Part shown: positions 13,001 to 25,813 of the stretch, piece by piece
Layout of the letters: each line of letters begins with the position of its first letter
Numbering within the stretch: position 1 is the stretch's first letter
Source: Archegozetes longisetosus
Lineage: Eukaryota > Arthropoda > Arachnida > Sarcoptiformes > Trhypochthoniidae
Direction: 5' to 3'
DNA length: 64,000 nt
Assembly (NCBI GenBank): GCA_018873245.2
Contig: JAEMBT020000009.1
Span: 10,125,288 to 10,189,287 of the forward strand
Notes under the pieces: model-generated
What the model was told of the DNA's origin: nothing
Database searches by the model: none
The model's input: only the letters and a program-made list of their open reading frames with translations
Position numbers and translations under genes: made by a program

Positions 13001-13469
13001 GTTTTTAAGAGAATAAGTGCACATTTTACACAATTCTAATGATTATCAATGCTAATGAAATTATTGATTTATGCGGAAAGTTTGTCAATATGAACACATA
13101 TCAATTCGAGGCGTAAGGTCTAATAATTGGTGAGTTGACTATTGAATCGATGTTAATAATCGAAGTTAGAATCGTTATTATACATGAATTGCCTTTACAT
13201 ATAATGGACTTCGTTTGATCATAAATAACGGATCATGTTTTGAGTTTATCCGTTCATTATTGCAACCATTAAAACTTATTTCAATTTATTCAAATTGCAA
13301 TGCAATCTCATTTAGAGCCAATAGATAAATAGAAATAACAAAATCTTAGAGAATAATTCCATCGATTGTTTGGAAACCGTAAAACTGGTTTTTCGGTTTT
13401 GACAAATCAAGCTTTGGGACTCTCATAGGTGAAAATGATAACAACGACAACAACGCTTTGATGAAAAAT
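10034..13469. other. Spacer between duplication units
   Basis: AT-rich sequence without a recognisable gene. It holds one terminal-inverted-repeat element (10543-11299). The rest (11300-13469) gave no coding frame, RNA or clear repeat. Confidence 0.5.
10543..11299. mobile_element. DNA element with ~35-bp terminal inverted repeats and internal tandem repeats
   Basis: The left end AGGTTGTCCGGAGATCC and the following TAxxGAGTTxGCACCC are matched in inverted orientation at the right end (GGATCTCCGGACAACCT). Inside, two diverged direct repeats of about 150 bp start near 10585 and 10740, each containing ATATATCA-TCGAAAACTCTC and, further on, TTTAAAAGTTATAG. No transposase frame is visible, so it is non-autonomous. 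A target duplication is not clear, so the superfamily is open. Confidence 0.65.
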
Positions 13470-13953
13470 GATTTAAATTTTTAAAATTAGAAAAGTTAGA
13501 CTTACACATATATGATTCCAGCGTTGAACCTATTCTCAGATACAATTCTATCTCATTATTTGAGAAACAATCACACGCTCATAACTGAAAATTTCATCGG
13601 CATAGCTGAAACTTGAATTCATTAAAGTAATCACTAAATTCATGCCTCAATTAACGAGATTGGAATTCAAATATACTAAATTATTAGATGACTCGAATAA
13701 ATTTATCGTTTCCATTCAAAAGCTTAAGCAGTTACTATATCTAGATTTGGATCATTTCAATGACTATAAAAGACGATTCTATAATAAGGTTATGAATTCT
13801 TTCCAACAAATGTGTTATATTGATTTAAATTTTTACAAAAAGATTAGCAAATAAAGCTTTGATAGCATGCTGAAAAATAGCAAAGAAAAAGTCTCAACAA
13901 CATTTGGTTGTCGCCTTAGAATCTTATCTCATCAATCAGACTTAAGAATTGAG
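13470..13953 (+). pseudogene. Broken LRR-like gene fragment, copy B
   Basis: This is the counterpart of the fragment at 538-932, with more of the upstream part kept. A frame with LEKLDLHIYDSSVEPILRYN ends in a stop near 13586. A second frame follows with LTRLEFKYTKLLDDSNKF and LKQLLYLDLDHFNDYKRR, ending in a stop at 13854. Its breaks differ from copy A, so both copies have decayed. The pattern is leucine-rich-repeat-like; no other domain is visible. Confidence 0.5.
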
Positions 13954-14622
13954 AGATTGTTTACAGCATAATTTATTGCTTAAATTTGTAAAAATTATTG
14001 CAATTGAGATTAGAGTTCAGTAAGAACCATATTTAAAGGATATTCAAAGTCATGGTATCTCAAAATTAGATATCAGTTAAATTTTTGTATTTTCACATTT
14101 ATACTATTGTGCACTTTTATTTTCTTTTTACAATTCTATATATTATTAAATAAATGATTATCGCTTAATTATTCTATTAACTCGGCAAATCATTTAAATT
14201 TATTTGACATATTTTCATGAATTATCTTATATATTCAGGTTTTAGCCCAAACTGACATGGTAGGCAAACTTTTTCAAATAACCAAGAATTTAGTGGTCTA
14301 AATAAGCATTAACAATCAATAAAGCAAGTAGAACTTCTAAAAACTGAGTGATAGATATGAATAACCAATGCGTGCTGAATCTAAGTCTCTAATAAATAAT
14401 TTGGTAAAAAGCATTATTTTATTGTTGTTGGTACTGGCAAAAGCATTAAAATAAGTTTTTTATTCTTACTCGAGACTTATGAACTTATGAGCTTATTTTA
14501 AATAAAGTTTGAGTTGAAATATCGATCCCAAATACAAGTGAAGGAACGTTTTTGATTACTTGCCAAATTGAAATTTTAATTTACAAGTGTATTCAACAAC
14601 GAAGGTATCAAAAATGAGAAAT

Positions 14623-17600
14623 CTATAGTCGTGTTATCGTAGAAACTGTGCCATTTGTATCGTTGCAATCAAAAATATTAGTCATCTTATTGTTATTCAA
14701 TCCGTTTTGTTGAGTTAAAGGATTATTATTCGCAAAACTATGAATATGTCTATTGACGACTATCTCACTTATTTGGAATACTACCGGTTGAATCTTAACT
14801 TTAGGTTCCTATATCGGAGAATAAAGATAATTTAATACAATTTATAAAAATAACTCAAATAACACATTATGTTATAAAAATATGTCATTAAAACTATGGA
14901 GGTTAATGTAAATACTTGTTTGCCATTTTTTGTAAAGTCAATTCTTGGCTTTTGAGAAATTTCTTCATCTGATTTGACACAATTTGGACATAGTTTGGTG
15001 ACTATTGGACTGAGAAGTGAACGATCACTTCTGCTGATTGCATCTGAAACATTAAATTAACAATTAACAAATTATGCTATCAAGTAATTGAACTCATTAC
15101 TTGCTATCACTTTATTCTTGAAACAAAACCGTTCAATAATTAAACTCAAACAAATTCCAACAACAATAGTTGTAATAACGCCAACAACTGGAATGTACAT
15201 ATAACTTATGTGATAGATTCTCAACATTCCGCTATATAAAGTAAAAAATTAGTGATTCATATTAATAACTGCATTAATGCTAAATTTGAATACCTTGGCC
15301 AATAGTCAACTGTATAGTTTCTTTTACTTGCAGCTGTCCACACATCATTGGTTACTTCGATGAATGTTTCTCGTGGACAACCAAATACTGAAACTGGTAA
15401 TTGAAAGCCTTTGGGTTTTGGATTCAATATTGTACCAACTGTTATGAATAAGCAAATTCCAACGCCAGATACCAATCCACATAAAGCACCCTATTAATCA
15501 ACAGAGTTTCATTTTAACTCATATTACAATCAGCTTTACTTAACCTACGATTGCGTTAACACATGGACAGAATATTCCTAAACAAAATAATGCCAAGAGA
15601 GGACCAGTTATTGAGCCACTCAATGCATATGATGCCTAATTGAATTGATTGAATAAGTTACAAGCTTTCAAGAATAAGTAAAATATGTTCTAACCTAACC
15701 TAACTTTGACATATAGCTAAATGTTTTTTAAGAATAGACTAAATAAATCTATCGAAAATGACGGCTGATTGCTTTTAAAACCATTTAGCTGTGTGTTCAA
15801 GTTAGACTGGTTTAACTGTAGGATGATTCGATTAACTTACTTGAAGAACAGTTCCTAATCTTCCAACAATGAATGCTATTCCAATCGCTAACAGACCATA
15901 AGACATGGCTTGATTTTAATAAAATAAAAATGTTATTCTTTAACGATTTGAATATTTATTTAAAAACTTCAAAACAAAAGTTAGAAAGTGAATCTTTACT
16001 TATATTTTGTTAATTTATAAGCATCTCTAATTGATGTGACTAATTTGTTGTGTTAAATATGTATAAGAAACAAATTTTGAAATAATACCATACTTCTCGT
16101 ATACTATAAGTATTTCTCACCTATAATTTTAGTGATCATAAGTTGTCTCTTCTCTTTAGTATTACGAAAATAACGTTTCAATAGATCATCCCATGTGACA
16201 GTCGCCAGTGCATTAAAACCTGAAGATAATGAGCTGAAAGCAAAAGTTAATACCAAATTCTGATTTTGTTTGAATGTTAATTATGAAAAAATATTCAAAC
16301 CTTAACGATCCACTGAAAACACATGAAACAAACAGACCCGGAAGACCTTCGAATTTGGATAAAGTTTGCATCACAAAGTAAGGCATAAGCTTTAATGATA
16401 AGAATCATTTTGTTAAAGCCATCAATGACTTAACTAAAGTTATCTTAGTATTTATTCAATTACTTGATCATGTTTTTCAATTATTTTCAAAGAAATCGGA
16501 TCACAATCATGATATTTAGCGAAGATGACAATTCCACACCAAATTGAAGTGAATGCTATCAATATGACACCTGGGATATTCCAATACAATGCTCTGCAAT
16601 CAAATTAATTAAGATTACATTGTTTAGAACCCACCAGATCTATCAACCTTTCAACATAACCTTATATAATTATACAAGTTCGTTAAATTTCTTTAGATTG
16701 TTCTGAAGTGATTTCTGTCATTGAAATTAGACTAAATATATTTTTTTACACTCTAAAGGCGATATATATTAAAATCTCTCAATCTCTAAAGCCATATCAT
16801 TTTTTTGGTTTTCTTTATGTTAGTTTGATTCTACTACAATAAATGTATGCATAACTATTTGAATCAAAATTGATTTTACTTTTTAGCTTTAGAAGGTGTA
16901 CCCATACAACAATATCTTTGCACTTGTGTCTGTTTTACACAATAAGTTCCTGTCCATGCCGTCAAAGTTCCCATAAATACTGCCCAAAATGTATCGCCTC
17001 GGTATATATTGAACTCTGAACTACATGAAAGAGTATTTGATTTAATTTGAAGCACAGTTTATATTAGTTTTAGAACTGACTTGAATATAACCAATCGTTT
17101 GTGTTCATAGGCTATTCTCCAGGGCTCTATCAGTCCTTGATTTCAGATGAAATAAATTGATTATATTTTTGTTAGAAAGTACAAATTTTCTCATACCCCC
17201 TGACTCTATTGATCCGACTATAGCTACCATAAGTACACCCAAGAACATGAGAATCGTTTGAAGAACATCAGTCCATATCACCTAACATTCATGAAATTCT
17301 TTTAAAGCTCGTACCATTCAATTTTTGGAGTTAGTAATTACCGCTTTTATGCCTCCCTTTAAAAATTGAAAATAATTTATTTTTGTACTGTTCAATATGA
17401 ATTTAAATCATTTTTAGGGATTCTATCACTACTCAAAACAACTTACTATTGAAGTGTAGAAAGTGCAAATTGAACCGACGACTATGATTGAAGTTGTCAC
17501 AGAAAGCGATGTTACTATGTAAAAACACTTTTAAATTATATTTCTTCTGATTTACTAGTTGAAATTTTTAATTTTTGTTTCTCGAAGAAATTTACCGGAT

Positions 17601-20600
17601 GCAAGTGCCAAAGATGGTCCGTATAAAACTACACCTAGATAAGGCAACTGAAAAGATAATATAACTCTTATTCCAAATTTTTTGGTTGTTTTATCTACAT
17701 ATAAAAAATTCAAGATTCGAGTTTAGAATGACAAAGAGTAATAATTGGTTATCGCCTCTAATGAAATAGAGAAAAACTAATTCAAAGTTGCACTTTAATT
17801 TTATTGAAACTAAAAGTTTAAATTTTCATAAAACATAGTTTAATTAATTTGAAATAAATTTTATTTTTATTTAATAATATTTGAATATAAATTTTGTTTA
17901 TTCTTCATTTGAATTATTAGAAGTATCACTTTCAAGAATCTCTGATTCACAATTGAATTTAGATAAGGGGTCCACATCAAATTTTTTAGTTTCTACTACT
18001 ATATATCGTTAAATGGGAAATTATTTTAGATTTACGTTGCTGAACCAAGATAGCAATGATATACAAAAGAATCAAGGAACCATGGACCAAATACTTCATT
18101 TACGAGCAATCATTAGGAAAGACTAAAGTTGAAAGTCATTTAGAGATTGTTATTCAATATGAGATCGAAACTTTACAAAATTTATTGCCAAACAGCAACA
18201 TTTAAATTGATCATGTACATCATTCTAAAATATATTTTCCCCTAATTCCATCCTTTACTTACTTCGAGACAATTACAGTAAATTAATGAATCATTGATAG
18301 AATTAAATCTTTATAAGGCCATTGTTTGGGGTAGCTTTATGCAGCATATCAACACCAAACTTGGTATACAGATAGTATTCAATGAGTAGAACAAAATTAC
18401 ATTAGACATATTCAATGCAAATCAATGGGAGTGAAGTTATAGGCTATCAAAAATACTTGTAAGGTTCATTAGAATAGCCTCTGAGGTATATCAGTACTAA
18501 ACTTGATATATAGATAGTACTTGGTGAGTGATGCAAAAATTACAATTGACATATCCGCTGCAAATTAAAAAGGGAGAGGTTACAGGCCTTACCTCATCGA
18601 AAGCATAAGACTAATATGTCAAAATTTTATGTAAATATAAATATGTAACTTAATATGAAAAATAAATAAATATTTTTACTCCAGATTAGGTTAAGTTAGG
18701 TTAGGCTGATTTTGCTTTTATACGATAATCAGTAAAATTAAATAAGTATAACATAAGAATTAAAATAACTCTCTGCATCTCGGATACTATTGGCCCGAAA
18801 TTAGCAATGTAAGGTATTGGGGGAGAGTATATTTTAGTATGGTGTACATGATCAATTTAAACGTTTCTGTTTGGTAATAAATTTTTGTAAAGTTTTGTTT
18901 TTGTATTGAATAGTAATCTCTAAATGAATTTCAACTTTAGTCTTTCTCAATGATTGTTTATCAATGCGCTAATTGGTCCACGGTCTTTTGATTCTTTTAT
19001 GTATCATTGCTATCCTGGTTCAGTAATATTAAAAGTCAAATAATTTTCCCTGCCTGATATTAATCAATTTATTGTTAACACTATTAAATATTTTGAAAAA
19101 GTGAAAAAATTTAATTAAAACAAAGAGTAAAGTTACGTGACTTCTGATACAATGCTATGCAGTACACAACATTGCACATAAAGCACATAACTCTATTGAA
19201 CTATATAATTTTTAAACTTAAAATTTCAATCCTATGAATCAACGTTAAAATTTATATATTTTGTTATGACAATAAATTTTTATTTTATCATTGAAACATT
19301 TGCTGAATTTTTTAATGTGAATAAAACACAAGTTAATAAGTATAATTAAAATTAAAATCCAAAATAGAATTTAACTGGAGACAACAGCTTATTACTCTTT
19401 GTTATTCATATATTAATGATCATAGCAATCGGAAAGCGTTATCATGAGATTTTTTTGTGGTATATAGGTTATTAAGTAACTTATCAATATAGCAATCAAA
19501 ACAAAACTAAAATAAAATTTGGCAATAAATTATGTTCATCAGAGGCATGTTGACACAGCAACAACCTATTTCTTGTTGCTTTCAACGATTATTAAGTTCA
19601 TAACTGTACGTAAACTCAAGGTAATCTATTAAAACATTCTTACATGTGATCAAATGTAAATATGAAATATTTCAATAAATATCATTAAATTTTTGATAAA
19701 CATTTAAATTACTTACTGTACATAATATGAAACCTATAGATCCCGAGATTCGAACAGCATTGAGGCCGAAACGACGTAACAAATACTAAATAAAAAAATG
19801 ACCCATAAAATTAGGGTATCGAATTAATATCATGTTGAGTTTAATCAATTACAGTCTGTTCCAGATTTTGGCGACTCGGTTAAAGAAAAATTTGAATTTT
19901 AGCAACTGGTTGATTCTATCAAGTCCATAATGTTAAACAGTTCGGATTATGTCATTAAAGATATTAGTAAAGTCCCGAAATTGGTAATAGATCTGAATAT
20001 TTCTAATATCTTTATTTATTCTCTGATTTTATCAAATCTAGATTCGAAATCAAAAATTTAACTACTTAAATTCCCTTATTTAAATTTTTTCAATAATTTT
20101 TGTCTCATTACAAAAGAAAAATTTAATTATTTCGTAAGTTATCTGAAATTCATTGAAAAATAGTTAATATTAAGGATTAAAGGCCTAAATAAATGAGAAA
20201 AATTTTATTCTTATATTTGGCTTTTGGCAATAACTTTTTATAACATCGAAAAGTAGACTTACCACCTGTACAGGATCTTCCTGTATATTGCAGCATTACG
20301 CTCAGTGTACAGGTATACAGACAGGAACTAAAAAATCAATAATTGTACAGGATCCATGAATAGAAATGAAATTAAAGCGGAATAATTGACATTTAATTGG
20401 GATAACAAAATTGAAAAGGTAACTGTTTCGATAGTACGTCATTTATAAAGAACTTTAGAATTTGTTGTTAATATTTGTTTGCAATAAAGTACTCATAATT
20501 AGAGATACACTTTATTTATGCTATCTTGAAATAAATTAGAATTTCAATTAATTATAATAAACTCAGCAAAAATATTCATTTTAGTAGATTTAATAATAAT

Positions 20601-21201
20601 AAATATTAATTGATTAAATGGTGTAATTGATTACTGATAGAAATTAAAGAATAATAAATTCCAAAATGTATATTTATAACGGTATCTCCAATTACATATT
20701 TTGTACAAGATTCAAACGTAAGTGGTAAGTCTACCGACAAGTTGCCAAATTCGTGTTCAGATTGTACTTATAAAATTGATGGCACTTACCTTATGAACAC
20801 TTGTTAAGTTAAGTTTATAATAAACTGGCATAAATACATTGGCTGCAAGTAGTACAGCAATTATGAATGTAATCAAATGAATTGTATATTGAGTGCCCTG
20901 AAATTTAGTTAGTTTGTTATTTATTAATCATATTGAAAGAGATGGCTAAAACTGGTCAAGTTGTACTCACGAATAAATATATTTCTGACGGTACTCCTAG
21001 TATTGTGTTCGATGATAGAAAACTTGCTATCAATGACATACAAACTGGAAACAAGTTTAAATTTCTTCCACCAGTCAGAAAATCATCTTTAGATGACTTT
21101 TTCCGATCTCTCCACGCGAAAAATACACCAATCAATGCAGATGTAAGTAGAAAGAGCACAAAAACACAATAATCAATGATTGAAAAGTTTTTATTTAGCA
21201 T
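14623..21201 (-). CDS. SLC5-family sodium-coupled solute transporter, copy B
   Basis: Paralogue of the gene at 1591-8196, with all 18 exons kept at identical lengths: 21201-20971, 20897-20790, 19785-19717, 17647-17596, 17514-17447, 17356-17342, 17281-17197, 17135-17081, 17020-16880, 16593-16464, 16389-16301, 16233-16121, 15908-15841, 15635-15549, 15490-15294, 15231-15101, 15043-14916, 14808-14623. The product is 650 residues. Differences from copy A are scattered substitutions (for example SALIGVFF for SAFVGIFF in the first membrane segment, SIESGG for SIEMGG). There is no frameshift or stop, and the 15-nt exon coding GGIKA is kept. A longer in-frame ATG exists upstream (21288), but the start at 21201 matches copy A. 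Both copies therefore look functional; substrate is unknown. Confidence 0.92.
17690..18690. repeat. Unit-B-specific ~1-kb segment in SLC5 intron 3, with tandem repeat
   Basis: Unit A has only ~100 bp here (4680-4770). The segment holds two diverged direct repeats of about 120-135 bp (around 18335-18451 and 18471-18590), sharing TATATC or CATATC...AAACTTG-TATA-AGATAGTA and ACATAT. A short part (17705-17765) looks like the reverse complement of 4705-4765 in unit A, so the segment may have been inverted or replaced. No coding frame or clear terminal repeats were seen. Confidence 0.5.
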
Positions 21202-21951
21202 TTTGCTAGTTATGGAGAATAACTTCAAACCAATAATGAAATGATGAAAAGTACAAGATGTTGTTATCTCAAAGAACCACTTTCGCACTAAAATTATATT
21301 AATTACTATATAATTTATACATAGGTGACTGAAAAAGTTTTTAGTCTAAGTAGATTCTCGTTCATGTTTTTTCATGTGGTTTAGTATTCAGATAGAATAA
21401 TTCTTTAAAATAATAAACGCAAAGTAAAGCATATTTTTATCTATTGGCTACGGTTTTACACCTCTGCAAGCATAATCTTGTCGAAAGTCTTCAATAGAAA
21501 AATTCATAAACCTGTTTTCGTTATTTGAGAAATCTAAAAGAAAATTAATTTCATCCATCTAACACAATATGTTTCATAGATCTATCAAGAATAAAAATTT
21601 GCGCTTAGAATTTTTCAGCCTTTTGAATGTGAATTTTGTTTTATTCATCGATATATCTATAAATGAGTGAATTTTCTTCATGAACTTACAATAGTAACAG
21701 ATTAGCATAAAACAGTATACAATGGCATAAAACATTTTTCAATAAATGTCCACCAGACAAATGCATGTTATGTAATTGAATTTTGTGTTTCAATAAGTTC
21801 TACTTATAGAAGTCTAAAACCATAGTCAAAAGATATGAATATGTGTAACTTTGTATTTTTTATTCTAAAGACTTCTATCTAAATACCAAATTTCATCAAA
21901 AAATATTAACGATAATCTACTAGGCTATAAACTTTCGTAGTCACCTATGTG

Positions 21952-22319
21952 CTAGGTAAGTCGATAAGTTATAAGCAACGAGCGACCTGTGAGTGATCAA
22001 GATAAGTTGAAGTAGCCATTTTTTCCTTAATACTTTAGTACTATATATTCAAAATTTTAAAACAATCAAATCAATAGTTTTCGTTCGGTGATCGTTTAAA
22101 GACATCTAGTTCGACAATCTAGTCATTTTTCAATATTGAAATTCCATTGACTAGGTTGTTAGCTCGATGTCTTTAAATGTTCATTGTTAAAAAACTACTG
22201 ATTTATTGTTTTGAAACTTTGAATATAAAGTACTAGAATATTAAGGGAAAATGGCTACTTCAATCTTTCTTGATCACCCCCAGAATGCTCTTCGCTTAAA
22301 ACTTATTGACTTACCTGGT
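21952..22319. mobile_element. Fold-back MITE-like element present only in unit B
   Basis: A ~368-bp near-palindrome. CTAGGTAAGTCGATAAGTTA at the left is matched inverted by ACTTATTGACTTACCTGG at the right. The arms continue through GTGATCAAG...TTGAAGTAGCCATTTT and AAAATGGCTACTTCAA...TTGATCAC, and on to AAAGACATC / GATGTCTTT in the centre. Unit A lacks it: A runs directly from CACCTATGT to TATAGTTATTTCATG near 8866-8878. It has no coding capacity. It lies upstream of the SLC5 copy B start. Confidence 0.8.
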
Positions 22320-23128
22320 ATATACTTAGAGCTGTTATATTACGTCTTTCAAGTAGTACAATAATAAATTAGCATATATATTAACCTTTGTTCAAAATTC
22401 ACTTCTATTTAAATGTTAGTCTATGTTATAATTAGCATGTAGTTTTACTTTTACACAACTTCAGCTTAATTCGACTAACTTTGTTCTGTGTAAAGCTTGA
22501 CAGCATGCAAACAATAAAAGTCTTAGTATAAATCAATAGTCATAATGATTTAACTTGTGTAATCATTTTATTGCTTCAGATTAGTTATCTTATTTGCAAA
22601 ATAATTGAATCGTATAATTGAAAATTCAATAATCTTTGATAGCAACATGGAAAAGGTCTTCACTATGTCAACTCCACTGTAATGTGCGCCAATTTATCAT
22701 CAAATTTGACTTTAGATTTGCTTTGATTGCTATAATGAATATTCTATAAATTTTTTAATATCATCAATATTATGATCTAGTGGAAATCATGTTACTCTTC
22801 TGATTGCTATCAATGATTATTAGGTTTTTGAGTATACTTAGCGATGCAAGTGATCATATGTTCTTAATACCTAATAAGTAATGATTTAACACTTCAAATT
22901 TTCATTGACACTTAAACCAGAAATTTTAATTTAATCCTTCAATGCCGTTTCTCGCATTGAACTTATTGTTTGCGCAAAAAACAAAGCACATTTTTACAAT
23001 AAAAGTTATTCTAATTAATTTTCAATCACGAAGTTTCCTGAATTCTAAATAATCACACAGAACACGAACTCACCAATTTTTCTGAACTTGAATCATAAGT
23101 TTGAGCGATTTTCGTATTAATCAATCGT

Positions 23129-23515
23129 TTAGATGTCAGTTAAATGGTGAAAATAGTTATAGAAAATACTAAAATTTGATACTTTCAACAAGAGAACAAT
23201 TGAGAACAATTGACAATAAAATAAACTTTCTGTTGAAAATGGTTTAGGAACAGATTCTAGTTTGATAAAATGTAGTGTTTTATACAATATATTTGTTGCT
23301 GGACTGATATCACGTACAGTTTGGCAAACTCGAAAACGATGAGGAGATCGTGGTTTATGGCACGTTCGAAAGAGATTCGAGTAAAGCTTATTTGTTCGAA
23401 ATTCATCAGTTATATAAACAACAGTGTTTCAAATTTTCAATAATGTTTCGTATAACTATTTCATTGGTCTTTCCATGTAAAGCTTTAATTTGTTAAAACT
23501 GTATTTTTCCTCAAT
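23129..23515 (-). pseudogene. Fanzor/TnpB-like C-terminal fragment, copy B (frameshifted)
   Basis: Counterpart of 9641-10027. Relative to copy A it has a two-base deletion just before the TDEFRTNK segment, giving in-frame stops upstream. A cysteine of the ribbon changed to tyrosine (KLYSNLF), and RDISPATNI stands in place of RDINTATNI. The end VPKPFSTE is unchanged. It is clearly non-functional. Confidence 0.5.
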
Positions 23516-23635
23516 ATGAATTGTTATATATATCGAGGAAAAATAGTTTTGTTAAATTTGAATTTTTAAAAATAATATGAGCACCAGTTTTTCTCACAAC
23601 TCATGCACTCTATTTTCCGCTAATAATTGACACAC

Positions 23636-23778
23636 CATTGATACGTAAAGAGCAATAACCGAGCAATAGTGTGATCTCGCATCAATTATCACACTATAAA
23701 AAAGCTTTCATTATAGGTAGCCTCTAATAATCCTCTAATAATGACAAATAGCTGATTATTACTCTTCATGTATCAATT
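23636..23778. repeat. Small nested palindrome
   Basis: The outer arms ATTGATACGTAAAGAG-CAATAA and TTATTACTCTTCATGTATCAAT face each other. Between them lies the hairpin TAGTGTGAT...ATCACACTA. It is probably a short MITE remnant. No target duplication was identified. Confidence 0.45.
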
Positions 23779-24103
23779 CAATTTATGTCCATGGAAGTGA
23801 CCTAAAATGTGTATATTTCCTATTCTATAACTCATGACAAGTCTTCAACTTAAAAGTTTAGTTAAGTCCTCTTAACTTTTTTGTTTATGCAAATCTGATA
23901 TAAGTTGTTAATAGGATCGACGATTCAGTCTTATTTTGAACTTCTCATCATTAAAGCTCGCCGATAAGGGATAGCGATAATAAGTGCAATGTTTAGTAAA
24001 AGTGAGGTCATTTGCTCTGTTATATCTAATGAATTGCATAGGCTCTAGGCCCGGCTAGAAAGACTTTTCGAGCTTACAAGCTCAGGCTATCGAGCCTGGA
24101 AGA

Positions 24104-24505
24104 TTGAAAAATATTGAAATTTTTTACAGAGAAAAATTTAATGAATATTTTAATAAATACTCTAAAATCGCATCTATTGATAGAGCTCAAGCCACTACTT
24201 CATCATTATTAAATACTATATATGAGAAACCTAAGGTTAACACTAATGAACAAATCAATAGATATTTTCGAAATCTAGAAGAGCTTGAAATAGAACCAAT
24301 TGATTGATGGAAAAGACACCAATCTTCATATCCTTGTCCTTCGAGATTCGCTTTTAATGTTCTATGTATAACTGCTGCGAGTGTTCCGAGTAAACAGATA
24401 TTCTCAAAAGCAGGAATAATAATAACTAAGAGGAGAAATCTATTGGCAGATAACACAATTCGAAACATCATGTGTTTAAACTCTCTCAATAATTACTTAG
24501 ATTAA
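24104..24505 (+). pseudogene. hAT-type transposase C-terminal remnant
   Basis: The frame reads through the hAT dimerisation region: a variable helix-rich start, then RYFRNLEELEIEPID, one in-frame TGA, then WKRHQSSYPCPSRFAFNVLC, ITAASVPSKQIFSKAGIII, TKRRNLLADNTIRNIMCLNS and a stop near 24505. In the family this block reads P-L-x-W-W followed by L..IPATSVPSER.FS.AG, so the TGA most likely replaces the first tryptophan codon. The catalytic part is missing. It is a 3' fossil of a hAT element; its ends were not found. Confidence 0.75.
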
Positions 24506-25813
24506 AATATATTTTCAAATATTCATTTTTGGTTTTTTGGTTCGCTATATAATATTTGTTTGCATTTAAATTTAATAAAATACATTACATTGGGATAACC
24601 GCCGAATAAATAAAAATTTTTAATTTAATTCAAATCTGTTTAATAAATCTATTTTGATTGAATATTGACTTTTTCATGAATCAATTTCTGATAAAACAAA
24701 CTTTAAACATTTTTGAACTTTTAAATTTAGAACTATTCACCTAATGTTTATTTTCCTAATCAAGTTATGCAATATTTTTTGTAAGTCGACATTAAAATTA
24801 ATTTGAAGATTAAGGTTAATTATTGGGATTAGATCATTAAAAATATTCTTCGAGACTTAATATACCATACTATCCTCTAATAATTTCTAATAATGTGTTA
24901 GTCCCCACTAAAAATAAAATAAATTCAAATATTAGAAAAATTTGCAACACTGATGAGCATTATCTATGCTTAAGAAACTATCAATTATTCTGTATAAATT
25001 ATATAGATATGATATCAACTTTACATGTTTGTCAAAGTTTTTCTAGAAAACTCATTCAAATAAACCAAAAGCTTCATATTGATAAACCAATATTTCACTT
25101 TTCTTAAAAATCTTTCTTGAGAAAACTTAAACAAATCTTGATGCTATAATTATTCAATAAAACTTTAATGAATAAAACTCTTTATTTTATGTTTGAGAGA
25201 AAAGTTTAATTAAATAGGATATAGAAATTGTTATACAACGATTTAATACAAGAGGGATCAGAAAAGTAATCTGGAGTTTTGTTTTCATCTTGTTTGTTAG
25301 TTTAACAATTCGTGATTTAATCGATATGCTCAGGGATTACACATAATTTCCAGTCACCGTTAGTGCCCGTGTGACCGATTCTCGTGTCCTCCCATTTCCA
25401 GCAGTCACGGTGTGCAATCTCAACTCTGTACATCGTGGAAGGTTCTGTAATAACAAACGAGTTGAAAAACCAGAACATGTTGCGAAAATTCTTTGTGCAA
25501 ATTTGGGAGATCTTCTCGACTCATGTGAAATCTCAAAGGTCTGAGGAATGAATAGATTGTATATCCGATGCTTTTAAAATGATGTATAGCTACAATAAGG
25601 CATTCTTATGCCAAAACTCCTATCAGATCGTAACGGTTCATGTAATATGAGATTCAATCATTTTAGATAAAAAGGAAATTACAATTAGTAAATAAGTTGA
25701 ATTTGATGTACATGACAAGGAGGATGATATAGCAACAGTGCTAGTAGCTATTGCATCATTTTAATGTTTCGAGCTGTGTTCATGATCAAAAACTGACTGA
25801 TTTGAAATTTTAG
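24506..25813. other. Gene-free stretch
   Basis: Mostly AT-rich, with a GC-richer patch at about 25320-25560 that has some coding flavour (a ~30-codon frame around 25450-25545) but no recognisable domain. It may be further transposon debris. Confidence 0.35.

Larger units (their letters stand above)
13622..23521. repeat. Segmental tandem duplication, unit B
   Basis: Collinear copy of unit A (610-10033). The match is patchy in strength: some intron stretches are almost identical (19020-19415 with 6020-6420, 19785-19965 with 6781-6960, 16300-16460 with 3290-3450), while others differ clearly. Private sequence in B comprises ~17690-18690 and the fold-back element 21952-22319. B lacks the 917-bp element of A. 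Confidence 0.9.
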
